A stretch of DNA of 64,000 nucleotides from Streptomyces pseudovenezuelae. Its GTDB lineage: Bacteria; Actinomycetota; Actinomycetes; Streptomycetales; Streptomycetaceae. The notes below the pieces were generated by a model, which ran no database searches, was not told where the DNA came from, and worked only from the letters and a program-made list of their open reading frames with translations. Position numbers and translations under genes: made by a program. The stretch spans positions 406,227 through 470,226 of the forward strand of contig NZ_KQ948149.1 of assembly GCF_001513955.1 (NCBI RefSeq). Direction: 5' to 3'. Of the stretch, positions 49,432 to 58,409 are shown piece by piece; position 1 is the first letter of the stretch, and each line of letters opens with the position of its first letter.

Positions 49432-50766
49432 CTAGCCCTTGACGCTGATGCCGCGGGACTTCAGGTCCTTGACCGTCCACTCCTGCATATGGGCGAGGAG
49501 TTCGGTCACCGTCTGCTCCTTGCTGACCACCTTGGCCCAGCCGGCCTGCATCTCCGTGAACATCGCGGTCCAGTCGGGCCCGAAGGTCCAGTCGGTGGTG
49601 ACGGTCTTCAGACTGTCCTTCACGATCTGCTGACCGGCCTGGTAGTTGGAGCCGAGCAGCTTCTCGGAGACCGCCTCGGGCACATAGGTGTCGCTGTCGG
49701 CCAGCGCCGGCATCACACCGTTGCCGGTGGTCGGACTCGCCATGATCTTCACCGCGCCGGTGTTCGTGGACATCCACAGCGCGGCCTCGGCGGCCTGCTT
49801 CTGGTTCTCGCACCCCTTGGTCACCAGGGTCACGCTGCCCGTGAGGTTGGTGCCGGCCGGGGTCTTGGCGGCCTCACCGGTGAACGTCGGCCAGGGCGAA
49901 AGCCCCCAGTCGCCGAAGGACTTGGTGAAGTTCTGCACCATGCCGGCCATCTGCCAGGTGGAGATCTGCCGGGTCGCGGTGCCGCCGTTGTCGTAATTGC
50001 GCTGCACGGCCGCGTAGTCGGCGAAGGACAGCTTGCTGTTGAGGTCGTTGTCGATGATCTGCTGGATCACCTCGGCGGCCTTCCGGGTGCCCGCGTCCTG
50101 GAAGTCCACCTTCCAGGAGTTGCCGTCGATCGCGTACCAGTGCGCCCCGGCCTGCATGGCGAGCACCTCCAGCGTGCTGGGGTCCTCACCGGCATAGTTG
50201 GTGATCTTGATGCCGTGCTTCTTCAGCACCTTGCCCGCGGCGATGAACTCGTCCCAGGTCGCCGGCGGCTTGATGCCGTACTTCTTGAAGAGGTCGGTGC
50301 GGTAGATGGTGAAGTTCGGCGAGGAGCTGGTGGGAACGCCGTACGACTTCCCCTGCACCTGCGCACTGGCCCACGACCCGGTGTTGAACTTGTCCTTCTC
50401 GCCCTCGACGTACTGCGTGATGTCGGCGAGCGCGCCCTGCGCGACCCAACTGGTCACGTACTCGGCGGTGTTCTGCACGAGACAGGGCGCGTTGCCCGCC
50501 TTCACCGCGTTGGTCAGCTGCTTCTGCATGGTCAACTGGTCGGTGACCTTCGTGTACTTCAGCCGGATGTCCTTGTGCGAGGCGTTGAACGCCTTGACGA
50601 CGGCGTCCTGGCCGTTGGCCCAGCCCCAGAAAGGGAGGGTGACCGGCCCCGACGCCTGCGAGTCGCCGGAATCGTCCGACCCGCCGCACGCGGTGAGCAG
50701 ACCTGACAGCGCGAGTCCCGCAACGGCGGCGCGGGCGAACCTTCTCCGGGGGCTGCTGAAGTTCAT
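49432..50766 (-). CDS. Sugar ABC solute-binding lipoprotein
   Basis: 444 residues. The signal peptide MNFSSPRRRFARAAVAGLAL ends in the lipobox LLTACGGSDD. Family-1 binding-protein segments are TLPFWGWANGQDAVVKAFN, APCLVQNTAEYVTSWVAQGA and YGVPTSSSPNFTIYRTDLFKKYG. It is the first gene of the operon with two permeases and a GH43 enzyme, so its ligand is probably a xylo- or arabinoxylo-oligosaccharide (inference). ATG at 50766. Its upstream region holds AACCGGTT (50903-50910). Confidence 0.9.
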   Translation of the reverse strand: MNFSSPRRRFARAAVAGLALSGLLTACGGSDDSGDSQASGPVTLPFWGWANGQDAVVKAFNASHKDIRLKYTKVTDQLTMQKQLTNAVKAGNAPCLVQNTAEYVTSWVAQGALADITQYVEGEKDKFNTGSWASAQVQGKSYGVPTSSSPNFTIYRTDLFKKYGIKPPATWDEFIAAGKVLKKHGIKITNYAGEDPSTLEVLAMQAGAHWYAIDGNSWKVDFQDAGTRKAAEVIQQIIDNDLNSKLSFADYAAVQRNYDNGGTATRQISTWQMAGMVQNFTKSFGDWGLSPWPTFTGEAAKTPAGTNLTGSVTLVTKGCENQKQAAEAALWMSTNTGAVKIMASPTTGNGVMPALADSDTYVPEAVSEKLLGSNYQAGQQIVKDSLKTVTTDWTFGPDWTAMFTEMQAGWAKVVSKEQTVTELLAHMQEWTVKDLKSRGISVKG

Positions 50767-51139
50767 CTGACCGTGTTCCTTCGGAAAGTAGGGCGTCTCG
50801 GAGAGGAGAGAGGGGGATCGACGGCTCGGTGCCGGCCGGAAACGGCGGCCGGAGGTTCATCGGCTCGCGGTTGCGGGGGAGCGGCCCAGCAGAAGCTGTA
50901 GTAACCGGTTGCTGGGACGGTAGGCCGAGGCTCCGGTGGTTAGCAAGAGGTGGACGGCAACTTGTTACGCCGATCCGTCCCTGACGTGAGGTCCGGGCGC
51001 ACCGGGATGCCCGGGTGATCCCCAGAGAACTGCCAGCTCATGGGCGTACGGCAGTGCAAGCCGCACGGCCGGAAGTCTGAGCGGAACCACACTGGGCCAA
51101 GGACGGAAACCGTTTACGAAACGATCTCTTCTTCCGGTG
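50767..51139. promoter_or_regulatory. Intergenic control region with LacI-type sites
   Basis: A 373-base gap between the solute-binding gene and the second LacI gene. GTAACCGGTTGC (core 50903-50910) and CAACTTGTTA near 50960 are symmetric around a CG or CTTG centre, as in LacI operators, and GAAACCGTTTAC lies near 51108. The region also contains the operon promoter, which I cannot place exactly. No coding frame is convincing. Confidence 0.45.
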
Positions 51140-52228
51140 CTATCGAGGCTGTGCGGGTGGCCGTACCGAGTTCCGTACGACGACATGGGTGCCCAGCACC
51201 AGATGGTCCCCGTCGGCCCCCCGGCGCCGCGCACCACCGCCCTCGCGCCGGTCCGCGACCGCACGCAGGGCGACCCGGCCCATCTCCTCGTAGGGCACAT
51301 GGACGGTGGTGAGCTGCGGGGTGAGCTGGGAGGCGAGCGGGATGTCGTCGTACCCGACGATCGACACGTCCTCGGGCACCCGCAGGCCGGCCGCACGCAG
51401 GGCCTGCATGGCCCCGGCGGCGACGACATCGGTCCCGGCGAGGACGGCGGTGAACTCCAGGCCGTCGCGCAGGCCCTGTTCGACGGCCTCGTACCCGTGC
51501 TCGTAGTCGTAGGCCCCGTGTCGCACCATGCCGGCCTCGAACGGCACGCCGTACGCCTCGAAGGCGCGCCGGGCGCCTCTCAACCGCCCCTGTGCGGTGG
51601 TGAGTTCGGAGTGTCCCGGCAGCACGAGGACCTTCCGGTGGCCGGCCGAGAGCAGATGGCTGGCCATGGCGTAGGCGCCGCCCTCGTTGTCGTAGTCGAC
51701 GGTCGTGGCCGGTACGTCACCTTCCAGCGGCGGCCGCCCCACCAGCACCAGATGGGATCCGGCGGCGTCCAGGGAACGCGCGAAACGGGCCATGCGCAGC
51801 TGGTACTCGTCGTAGTCGTAGGCGCCGCCGAGCAGCACCACGGCCGCGACCCCCTGCTGACGCATGAGGTTGACCAGGGCGAGCTCGCGCTCGGGGTCGT
51901 CCCCGGTCGTCCCGACCAGCGACAGCCATCCCCGCAGCGTGGCGGCCCCCTCCACCCCTTTGGCCACATGGGCGAACGCGGCACCGGTGATGTTGTTGAT
52001 GAGGATCGCGACGGTGGGTGTGCCGCCCCCGGCGAGCGACCGGGCGTGCGCGTTGGTGACGTAGTCCAGATCGCGCACGACCTTCATCACCTTGCGGCGC
52101 AGGTCCTCGGAGACCGGGTAGTTCCCGGACAGCACGCGCGACACGCTGGCCACGGACACCCCGGCCCGCTCGGCCACGTCCCGGATGGTGGCCCGTCCGA
52201 CGTCCCCCGACGCCCTGCGCTGACTCAC
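51140..52228 (-). CDS. LacI-family transcriptional regulator
   Basis: 362 residues. Helix-turn-helix ATIRDVAERAGVSVASVSRVLSG with the hinge RRKVMKVVRDLDYVTNAHAR, then a periplasmic-binding-like core ending EDVSIVGYDDIPLASQLTPQ. GTG at 52228 with GAAGGAG upstream is chosen over the longer frame to 52294. It lies between two sugar-importer loci. The AACCGGTT-like sites near 50903, 53467 and 53579 are candidate targets, which would link it to both or to the locus at 52343-63050. The effector is unknown. Confidence 0.88.
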   Translation of the reverse strand: MSQRRASGDVGRATIRDVAERAGVSVASVSRVLSGNYPVSEDLRRKVMKVVRDLDYVTNAHARSLAGGGTPTVAILINNITGAAFAHVAKGVEGAATLRGWLSLVGTTGDDPERELALVNLMRQQGVAAVVLLGGAYDYDEYQLRMARFARSLDAAGSHLVLVGRPPLEGDVPATTVDYDNEGGAYAMASHLLSAGHRKVLVLPGHSELTTAQGRLRGARRAFEAYGVPFEAGMVRHGAYDYEHGYEAVEQGLRDGLEFTAVLAGTDVVAAGAMQALRAAGLRVPEDVSIVGYDDIPLASQLTPQLTTVHVPYEEMGRVALRAVADRREGGGARRRGADGDHLVLGTHVVVRNSVRPPAQPR

Positions 52229-52342
52229 CCTTGCGGCTCCTTCGCGATAGTGACCCGGCCCCGCGGGACCCAGGGTCCGGAAACCGTATCCCATTGTTGC
52301 TCCGGCACGATTTCGACGGCGAGGGTGACCGGCGGACCCCGC

Positions 52343-53356
52343 TCAAGCCACCCGTCCCATGTCCGCGAACCGCACCTCGTGCTCCAGCCCCGCCCCCGCC
52401 ACCAGCCGTTCCAGTTCCTCCACCACGATCCGTCCCAGCCGCTCCAGTTCGTTCCCGAGCGAGCCCGCGATGTGCGGGGTGAGGAACACGTTGGGCAGCC
52501 GGTACAGGGGCGAGGTCGCGGGCAGCGGTTCGGGTTCGGTGACGTCGAGGACCGCGCGCAGCCGACCGGAGACCAGCTCGCCGGTCAGCGCGTCGGGATC
52601 GACCAGCGCCCCGCGGGAGGTGTTGATCAGCACCCCTCCGTCCCGGATCAGCCCGAGCCGGGCACCGTCCAGCATCCGGTACGTCTCCGGGATGTCGGGC
52701 GCGTGCAGCGAGACGATGTCGCTGCGCCTCAACAGGTCTTCCAGCGACACGAGTTCGGCCCCCAGCGCGCCGGCCTCCGAGGGGCTGACGTACGGGTCGT
52801 GCAACAGCACCGTGAAGTCGAAGGGCCTCAGCAGCTCCAGCAGCCGCCGCCCCACCCGGGACGCCCCGATGACGCCTACCCGCCGCCCCATGTTCCCGGT
52901 GGCCGCGGTCCGAGCGGGCGGCGGATAGGTGTGGCTGACCCGGAACCGCTCGCGGTGGTCGAAGGTGTCCTTCCCGCACAGCAGGATCATCGCGAGGGTG
53001 TACTCCGCGACCGGCAGGGCGTTGCCGGTGACCGCGCTGGAGACGGCGATGCCGCGTTGCCACACGGCGTCGCCGACGAGGGAGCGGACCGAGCCCGCCG
53101 CGTGCAGGACATGGCGCACACGGGGTGCCGCGGTGAGGGCGACGGCGTCGAGGCGGGGGCAGCCCCAGCCGGTGATCAGCACGTCGGCCCGGGTCAGGGC
53201 GGCCGCCGCGAGCGGGTCGGCGAAGTCCTGGACGACGAGCGCGGGGTCGAGCTCGGCCGCCGCGCCCAGCCGGGTCATCAGGGGTGGGGGGAACAGCAGG
53301 GGGAGGTGTACGGGATCCATCGCGAACACGGCCCTGGGTGGCTGAGGGCTGGGCAT
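52343..53356 (-). CDS. D-isomer-specific 2-hydroxyacid dehydrogenase
   Basis: 337 residues. The NAD-binding domain has TGNMGRRVGVIGASRVGRRLLELL (GxSxxG rather than the usual GxGxxG), and the catalytic Arg is in INTSRGALVDPDAL, Glu near DVTEPEPLP and His in LTPHIAGSLGNE. The family covers D-3-phosphoglycerate, glyoxylate and hydroxypyruvate reductases. Its place beside a LacI regulator and a polysaccharide-degradation operon suggests use in sugar-acid catabolism. It is divergent from the operon starting at 53608. Confidence 0.83.
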   Translation of the reverse strand: MPSPQPPRAVFAMDPVHLPLLFPPPLMTRLGAAAELDPALVVQDFADPLAAAALTRADVLITGWGCPRLDAVALTAAPRVRHVLHAAGSVRSLVGDAVWQRGIAVSSAVTGNALPVAEYTLAMILLCGKDTFDHRERFRVSHTYPPPARTAATGNMGRRVGVIGASRVGRRLLELLRPFDFTVLLHDPYVSPSEAGALGAELVSLEDLLRRSDIVSLHAPDIPETYRMLDGARLGLIRDGGVLINTSRGALVDPDALTGELVSGRLRAVLDVTEPEPLPATSPLYRLPNVFLTPHIAGSLGNELERLGRIVVEELERLVAGAGLEHEVRFADMGRVA

Positions 53357-53403
53357 GTCACTCCTGACACACTGGGCGGAAACAGTTTCTGAAAACGTCT
53401 TCT

Positions 53404-53430
53404 ACGACAGATCTACCGTAGGTCTGTCGT
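53404..53430. promoter_or_regulatory. Near-perfect 12-bp inverted repeat (candidate operator)
   Basis: ACGACAGATCTA (53404-53415) and TAGGTCTGTCGT (53419-53430) are inverted arms with one mismatch and a CCG spacer. The site is between the divergent hydroxyacid dehydrogenase and solute-binding genes, 48 bases from the former's start. The length and symmetry suggest a GntR/FCD- or TetR-type site rather than LacI; no such regulator is in the window. Confidence 0.5.
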
Positions 53431-53466
53431 CGAGCGGTGGTCAATCGCTGAGCACGGCTGGATGAC

Positions 53467-53587
53467 AACCGGTTTCCATCCGGGGCGGGTGTCCGCGAGG
53501 TTGCGCAGTCTTTTCGAAAGTTCGTCCAGCCTCTTGACGCCGTTTCCGGCCAGGGCTGAAGCTCTGCTCCAACGCGGCAACCGGTTG
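53467..53587. promoter_or_regulatory. Two AACCGGTT sites and a promoter before the polysaccharide operon
   Basis: AACCGGTT occurs at 53467-53474 and, within the perfect palindrome CAACCGGTTG, at 53578-53587, only 20 bases before the ATG. TTGACG (53534-53539) could be the -35 of the promoter between them. Sites flanking a promoter suit looping repression by the LacI protein encoded at 51140-52228. Confidence 0.5.
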
Positions 53588-53607
53588 TCTAGCCTTGCCG
53601 CGCTCCC

Positions 53608-54987
53608 ATGAACGGACAGAGCAGGAGGTGGGGCGTGGTGCGCCCACATGCCGGTGCCGCGTTGAGCCGCCGCCGATTTCTCTCCCTCTCCGCGGGTGGT
53701 GCCGTGGCGGGGACGACCGCTCTGAGCGGCTGTGCGATGCGGGTGTCGAGCGCGGTCGGTGGCTCCGGCGAGACCGTCACGGTGATGGCCAAGGCGGACG
53801 ACTTCTCGCCGGAGCTGATCCGGCAGGCCCAGAAGGACACAGGCGTCCGGATCAACACGGTGCTGCACAGCACCAGCAAGCTGATCGCGATGATGACCAA
53901 CGGCAACGCGCCGGATCTGGTGCGGGGTGTGGGTGCGGTGGACGCCCCCTACTACGCGGCCCGGGGCGTGATGGAGGACCTGGACCCGTACTTCGCGAAG
54001 AGCGGCGTCCTCAGGCCGGACGACCTGGACCCGGTCAACGACCTGTGGCGCTACGACGGCCGCACCCAGGGCAGGGGCCCGCGCTACGGCATGGCGAAGG
54101 ACTTCTCCCAGGACTCGATGTTCTGGTACAACACCGAGCTGTTCGACCGGGCGGACGTCGACTACCCGCCTGAGCTGGACCCCGTCACCTACGAGGAATG
54201 GCTGGACAAGGCCGAGCGGCTCACCCGCCGCAGGCACGGCCAGACGACCGTGTTCGGCGGCAGCTACAACGGCGTGCTCACCCCCAGCCTCCTGGCGAGC
54301 CTCACCGTGGCCGCCGGCGGGAACCTCTTCACCGAGGACTACTCCCGGGTCGACTTCACCACCCCCGAGGCCCGCAAGGCGCTCGGCTGGTACATCGACT
54401 ACTGCCGGACCAAGGTCGGTCCCAGCATCGTCCAGCCCGACCCCAACACCTGGGACGGGCCCACCTTCCAGGCGAACCGGCTCGCCATGTCGAACTCCGG
54501 CTACTGGCTCGGCGGCCTGATCAACGCGGACAAGAGACTCGCGCCACTGTCCAGGCTCGCTCCGGCCCCGTACTTCGAGGGCGGCCGGCGGGTCAGTCCC
54601 TGCCAGGCCGGCACCGGTTTCTGGATCCCGAGCGCGTCGCACCACAAGGACGCCGCCTGGCGCGTCTTCGAGTGGTTCTTCGGCGAGGCACCGGCCAGGG
54701 CGCGCGCCTCCGGAGGCTGGGGCATCCCGACCCTGAAGTCGCTGCGACCGCTGATGCCCGCTCAGGAGAACTACCAGAAGCGGGTGTTGAGCGTGCAGGA
54801 GGCCGAGCTGAAGCACTACTCGGTGATCGCCTTCACGCCGTACGCCACCGCGGACTCGCTCCTCGCCCTCTTCAACCAGATCGCCCCGGCCGCCATGACC
54901 GGTGGGATGTCCGTCGACACCCTCGCGGGACGTCTGAACGCGGCGATGAACGAGCAGCTCAAGCGCGGTAAGGAGCAGGTCGGATGA
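53608..54987 (+). CDS. Tat-exported solute-binding protein of a sugar ABC importer
   Basis: 459 residues. A twin-arginine signal, LSRRRFLSLSAGGAVAG, leads to a lipobox-like ALSGCAMR with the Cys near residue 42, so it is probably a Tat-dependent lipoprotein. The mature protein belongs to the family-1 sugar-binding group (KDTGVRINTVLHSTSKLIAM, then MTNGNAPDLVRGVGAVDAPY). It is the first gene of an operon with two permeases and secreted hydrolases. ATG at 53608. The stop overlaps the next start (ATGA). Confidence 0.88.
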   Translation: MNGQSRRWGVVRPHAGAALSRRRFLSLSAGGAVAGTTALSGCAMRVSSAVGGSGETVTVMAKADDFSPELIRQAQKDTGVRINTVLHSTSKLIAMMTNGNAPDLVRGVGAVDAPYYAARGVMEDLDPYFAKSGVLRPDDLDPVNDLWRYDGRTQGRGPRYGMAKDFSQDSMFWYNTELFDRADVDYPPELDPVTYEEWLDKAERLTRRRHGQTTVFGGSYNGVLTPSLLASLTVAAGGNLFTEDYSRVDFTTPEARKALGWYIDYCRTKVGPSIVQPDPNTWDGPTFQANRLAMSNSGYWLGGLINADKRLAPLSRLAPAPYFEGGRRVSPCQAGTGFWIPSASHHKDAAWRVFEWFFGEAPARARASGGWGIPTLKSLRPLMPAQENYQKRVLSVQEAELKHYSVIAFTPYATADSLLALFNQIAPAAMTGGMSVDTLAGRLNAAMNEQLKRGKEQVG

Positions 54988-55976
54988 CGGTCGGTCAGAT
55001 CACCTCGGTCGCCGGGCGACACGACCCCGCCCCGGCGGCGGGTCCGGCCGTCCCCCGGCCGCGCACCTCCATCGCCGCCCGCAGGCACCGGGCGTTCTAC
55101 ATGTTCGCCTCACCCTGGATCATCGGCTTCGCGCTGCTGACCGTCGCGCCGATGGCGTACGCGCTGTGGCTGAGCTTCACCACCTTTGACGGCATCTCGC
55201 CGAACTGGCACTACGTCGGGTTCGGCAACTACCGCGAGCTGTTCTCCGACACGCAGACCTGGCGGTCGCTGGGCCGCACCGGCCTGTTCGCGATCACCTC
55301 GGTGCCGCTGTCGATCGTCGCCGGGCTCGGGCTCGCCGTACTGGTGAACCGGCCGCTCAAGGCGCGCGGGCTGTTCCGTACCCTGCTCTATCTGCCCGCG
55401 GTGGTGCCCCCGGTGGGCGCGGGCATCGCGTTCAAGCAGCTCTTCGACCAGAACTCCGGTGCCGCGAACGGGGTGTTGAACCTCTTCGGCATCGACGCCC
55501 TCGGCTGGCTCGCCGACCCCTACGCCCGCTACGTACTGATCATGACGGTGCTCTGGACGGCCGGAAACATCATGATCATCTCGCTGGCGGGGCTCCAGGA
55601 CATCCCCCGCGAACTCCTCGAAGCGGCCCGCATCGACGGCGCGAGCGCCTGGCGGAGCTTTCGCAGCATCACGGTGCCGCTGCTGTCGCCGGTGCTGCTC
55701 TTCCAGACCGTGACCGGGGTGATCGCCTCGGTGCAGACCATCATGCCGCTGCTGCTGGCCCCCGACCCGACCCCGGCCGGCATCACCGCGCTCCCGCAGT
55801 CCACCTACCTCTACATGATGCACGTGTTCGCGGAGTACTTCGCGTTCGGCCGCTACGGCTACGCCTCGGCGCTGCTGTGGGTGCTCTTCGTCCTGATCCT
55901 CGTCGCGACCGGAGTGATCTTCAAGGCCACGTCCGGCGTGGTGTTCTACAACGTCGACCCGGAGGCGAAGAAGTGA
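54984..55976 (+). CDS. Carbohydrate ABC transporter permease (MalF type)
   Basis: 330 residues. After a proline-rich cytosolic N-terminus, AFYMFASPWIIGFALLTVAPMAYALWLSF is the first helix. The EAA loop is LEAARIDGASAWRSFRSITV near residue 212. ATG at 54984 overlaps the receptor's stop. The end overlaps the next permease by four bases (GTGA). It imports the products released by the secreted enzymes of this locus (inference). Confidence 0.9.
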   Translation: MTVGQITSVAGRHDPAPAAGPAVPRPRTSIAARRHRAFYMFASPWIIGFALLTVAPMAYALWLSFTTFDGISPNWHYVGFGNYRELFSDTQTWRSLGRTGLFAITSVPLSIVAGLGLAVLVNRPLKARGLFRTLLYLPAVVPPVGAGIAFKQLFDQNSGAANGVLNLFGIDALGWLADPYARYVLIMTVLWTAGNIMIISLAGLQDIPRELLEAARIDGASAWRSFRSITVPLLSPVLLFQTVTGVIASVQTIMPLLLAPDPTPAGITALPQSTYLYMMHVFAEYFAFGRYGYASALLWVLFVLILVATGVIFKATSGVVFYNVDPEAKK

Positions 55977-56845
55977 CCGCCACCAACCCGACCCCGGTGG
56001 GCCCGACCCGCAGGACCGGCCCCCGCCTGCGCGTCAACCGCCTCGTCCTCTACACGGTCCTCGTCACGATCACGGGCCTCTTCCTGGGCCCCTTCGGCTG
56101 GCTGGTCGTCTCCGGCCTCAAGACGCCGGCCGAGCTCGCGGCCTCCCCCGTGCACTGGCTGCCCGACCACGTCCAGTGGCACAACATCGCCGACGCCTTC
56201 AACCTCATCGACTTCCTCGGCTACGCCCGCAACTCCCTGGTCATCGCGCTCATCTACGCCACCCTCGTCACCCTGAGCTCCGCGTGGGTCGGCTTCGGCT
56301 TCGCCCGCCTCGAAGCCCCCGGGAAGAAGACCCTGTTCGGCATCCTGCTCGGCTCGATGATGCTTCCGCAGATGATCACCCTGCTGCCGACCTACCTGAT
56401 CTTCGCCAAGCTCGGCATGGTCGACACCTACTGGCCGTGGGTGCTGTGGGGCCTGTCGTCCGCCCCCTATCTGGTCTTTCTCTTCCGGCAGTTCTTCGCG
56501 GGCCTGCCCCGCGAGCTGGAGGAGGCGGCGATCGTCGACGGCTGCGGCTACCCGGGCATCTTCTGGCGGATCTTCCTCCCGCAGTCCTGGCCGGTCCTGT
56601 CCGCGAGTTTCGTCATCGCCTTCACCTGGACCTGGGGCGACTACATCGCCCCGCAGCTCCTGCTGTCCACGGACCGCACCACCCTCGCGGTCGCCGTCAT
56701 GTCCACCTACGTCACCACCGCCGGCACCCCGGTCACCAACCTCCAGGCCGCGGCCTCGGTGATGTACGTCGTCCCGATCCTGCTGATCTTCCTCGTCGCC
56801 CAGCGCGGCTTCGTCGCCGGCATGTCGACGACCGGCCTCAAGTAG
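55973..56845 (+). CDS. Carbohydrate ABC transporter permease (MalG type)
   Basis: 290 residues. LVLYTVLVTITGLFLGPFGWLVVSGLKTPAEL is the typical first helix and loop; EAA loop LEEAAIVDGCGYPGIFWRIF near residue 180. GTG at 55973 lies in a GTGA overlap with the previous stop. A GH28/GH49-like gene follows after 34 bases with its own AAGGAG site, probably in the same transcript. Confidence 0.9.
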   Translation: MTATNPTPVGPTRRTGPRLRVNRLVLYTVLVTITGLFLGPFGWLVVSGLKTPAELAASPVHWLPDHVQWHNIADAFNLIDFLGYARNSLVIALIYATLVTLSSAWVGFGFARLEAPGKKTLFGILLGSMMLPQMITLLPTYLIFAKLGMVDTYWPWVLWGLSSAPYLVFLFRQFFAGLPRELEEAAIVDGCGYPGIFWRIFLPQSWPVLSASFVIAFTWTWGDYIAPQLLLSTDRTTLAVAVMSTYVTTAGTPVTNLQAAASVMYVVPILLIFLVAQRGFVAGMSTTGLK

Positions 56846-56879
56846 GCGTACCCGCAACCCTGTTCGCAAGGAGCCCCGC

Positions 56880-58409
56880 ATGAACACGCCGTTGTCCCGC
56901 CGTACCGCCCTCCAGGCGGCCGGTGCCACCGTGCTCGCCGCCGGCCTCACCCACCTGACGGCCACGGCGGCCCGGGCCGACGACACCGCCGAGGTCACGC
57001 CGAAGCTGGTGACCTACCCCCGCCCGGCCGCGATGCCGACCAACACCAGCTTCAAGGTGCGGGTGCGGACCGCCCCCGACGGCGACTGGCAGACCCTCGA
57101 CATCTGGCGGCCCCAGCTGGGCGAGATCAACCCCACCACCGGATCCAGCAAGACCTACAACTCCTCACTGGCGTACTTCGACTTCCAGGGCTCCGTCGAG
57201 GTCGAGGTCACCTGCCTCAAGGGCGGCACCACCAAGGTCCGGGTGAGACCGGACTCCTACGGCATCAAACCCGAGGTGCTCGGCGACACCCTGCGCTTCA
57301 CGCTCGACCAGCCGCGCAACCTGGTTGTCCAGATCAACGACGACATCTTCGACTGCCTCCATCTGTTCGCCCGCGCGGTGGAGAAGAAGCGGCCCGCCCA
57401 GGACGACCCCGACGTCCTCTACTACGGACCCGGTGTGCACACCACCGCCGACGGCACCCTGCTCGTCCCCTCCGGCAAGACCGTGTACCTCGACGGCGGC
57501 GCCGTCCTCAAGGCGACCGTGATCTTCCGGAACGTGGAGCACGCCGGGATCGCCGGCCGCGGTGTGCTCGCCGGGACCGCGGGCGGCGGGGCCCTGGTGG
57601 AGAATTCGCGGAACATCTCCATCGGTGCCGTCACCGTGCTCAACCCCAACGGCTACGCGGTCCAGTTGGGCGAAGCCACCGGCGTCACCATCAAGGGACT
57701 CGGCTCCTTCAGCTCCAAGGGCTGGGGCGACGGCATCGACGTCTTCTGCTCCAGCAACGTCGTCATCGACGGCGTCTTCATGCGCAACTCCGACGACTGC
57801 ATCGCCATATACACCCACCGCTGGGAATACTACGGCGACACCACGGACATCACGGTCCGCAACTCCACCCTCTGGGCGGACGTCGCCCACCCCATCAACG
57901 TCGGGACGCACGGCAACACCGACAACCCCGAGGTCCTGAAGAACCTCCGCTTCAAGAACATCGACATCCTCGACCACCGCGAACCGCAGATGAACTACCA
58001 GGGCTGCATCGCCCTCAACCCCGGCGACTCCAACCTGATCAAGAACGTCCGCATCGAGGACATCAGGATCGAGGACTTCCGCTGGGGCCAGGTCATCTAC
58101 ATGAAGGTCATGTACAACACGAAGTACAACACCTCGGTCGGCCGCGGCATCGAGAACGTCTACGTCAAGAACCTCAGCTACACGGGCACGAACGCCAAGC
58201 CCTCGCTCTTCCTCGGCTACGACGCCAAGCACGCCATCAAGGACGTCACCTTCGAGAACCTGGTGATCAACGGGCTGGTCGTCGCCGACTCGATGAAGAA
58301 GCCGAGCTGGTACTACACCACGGACACGGTCCAGTGGTTCTCCAACGAGCACGTGACGAACCTGAAGTTCCTCACCACCGCCGAGGCCGAGGCGGCCGCC
58401 GCGTCATGA
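56880..58409 (+). CDS. Secreted right-handed beta-helix glycoside hydrolase (GH28/GH49-like)
   Basis: 509 residues. A Tat signal (LSRRTALQAAGATVLAAGLT) precedes a beta-sandwich-like N-terminal domain and then a parallel beta-helix. YYGPGVHTTADGTLLVPSGK and TVYLDGGAVLKATVIF are typical of the GH49 (dextranase/isopullulanase) and GH28 clan. The likely acids are the Asp residues in GWGDGIDVF (near 283-287) and D305/D306 in MRNSDDCIAIY. The substrate cannot be read: polygalacturonan, dextran or another uronate polymer are options. ATG at 56880 follows AAGGAG. It overlaps the next gene by four bases (ATGA). Confidence 0.8.
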   Translation: MNTPLSRRTALQAAGATVLAAGLTHLTATAARADDTAEVTPKLVTYPRPAAMPTNTSFKVRVRTAPDGDWQTLDIWRPQLGEINPTTGSSKTYNSSLAYFDFQGSVEVEVTCLKGGTTKVRVRPDSYGIKPEVLGDTLRFTLDQPRNLVVQINDDIFDCLHLFARAVEKKRPAQDDPDVLYYGPGVHTTADGTLLVPSGKTVYLDGGAVLKATVIFRNVEHAGIAGRGVLAGTAGGGALVENSRNISIGAVTVLNPNGYAVQLGEATGVTIKGLGSFSSKGWGDGIDVFCSSNVVIDGVFMRNSDDCIAIYTHRWEYYGDTTDITVRNSTLWADVAHPINVGTHGNTDNPEVLKNLRFKNIDILDHREPQMNYQGCIALNPGDSNLIKNVRIEDIRIEDFRWGQVIYMKVMYNTKYNTSVGRGIENVYVKNLSYTGTNAKPSLFLGYDAKHAIKDVTFENLVINGLVVADSMKKPSWYYTTDTVQWFSNEHVTNLKFLTTAEAEAAAAS

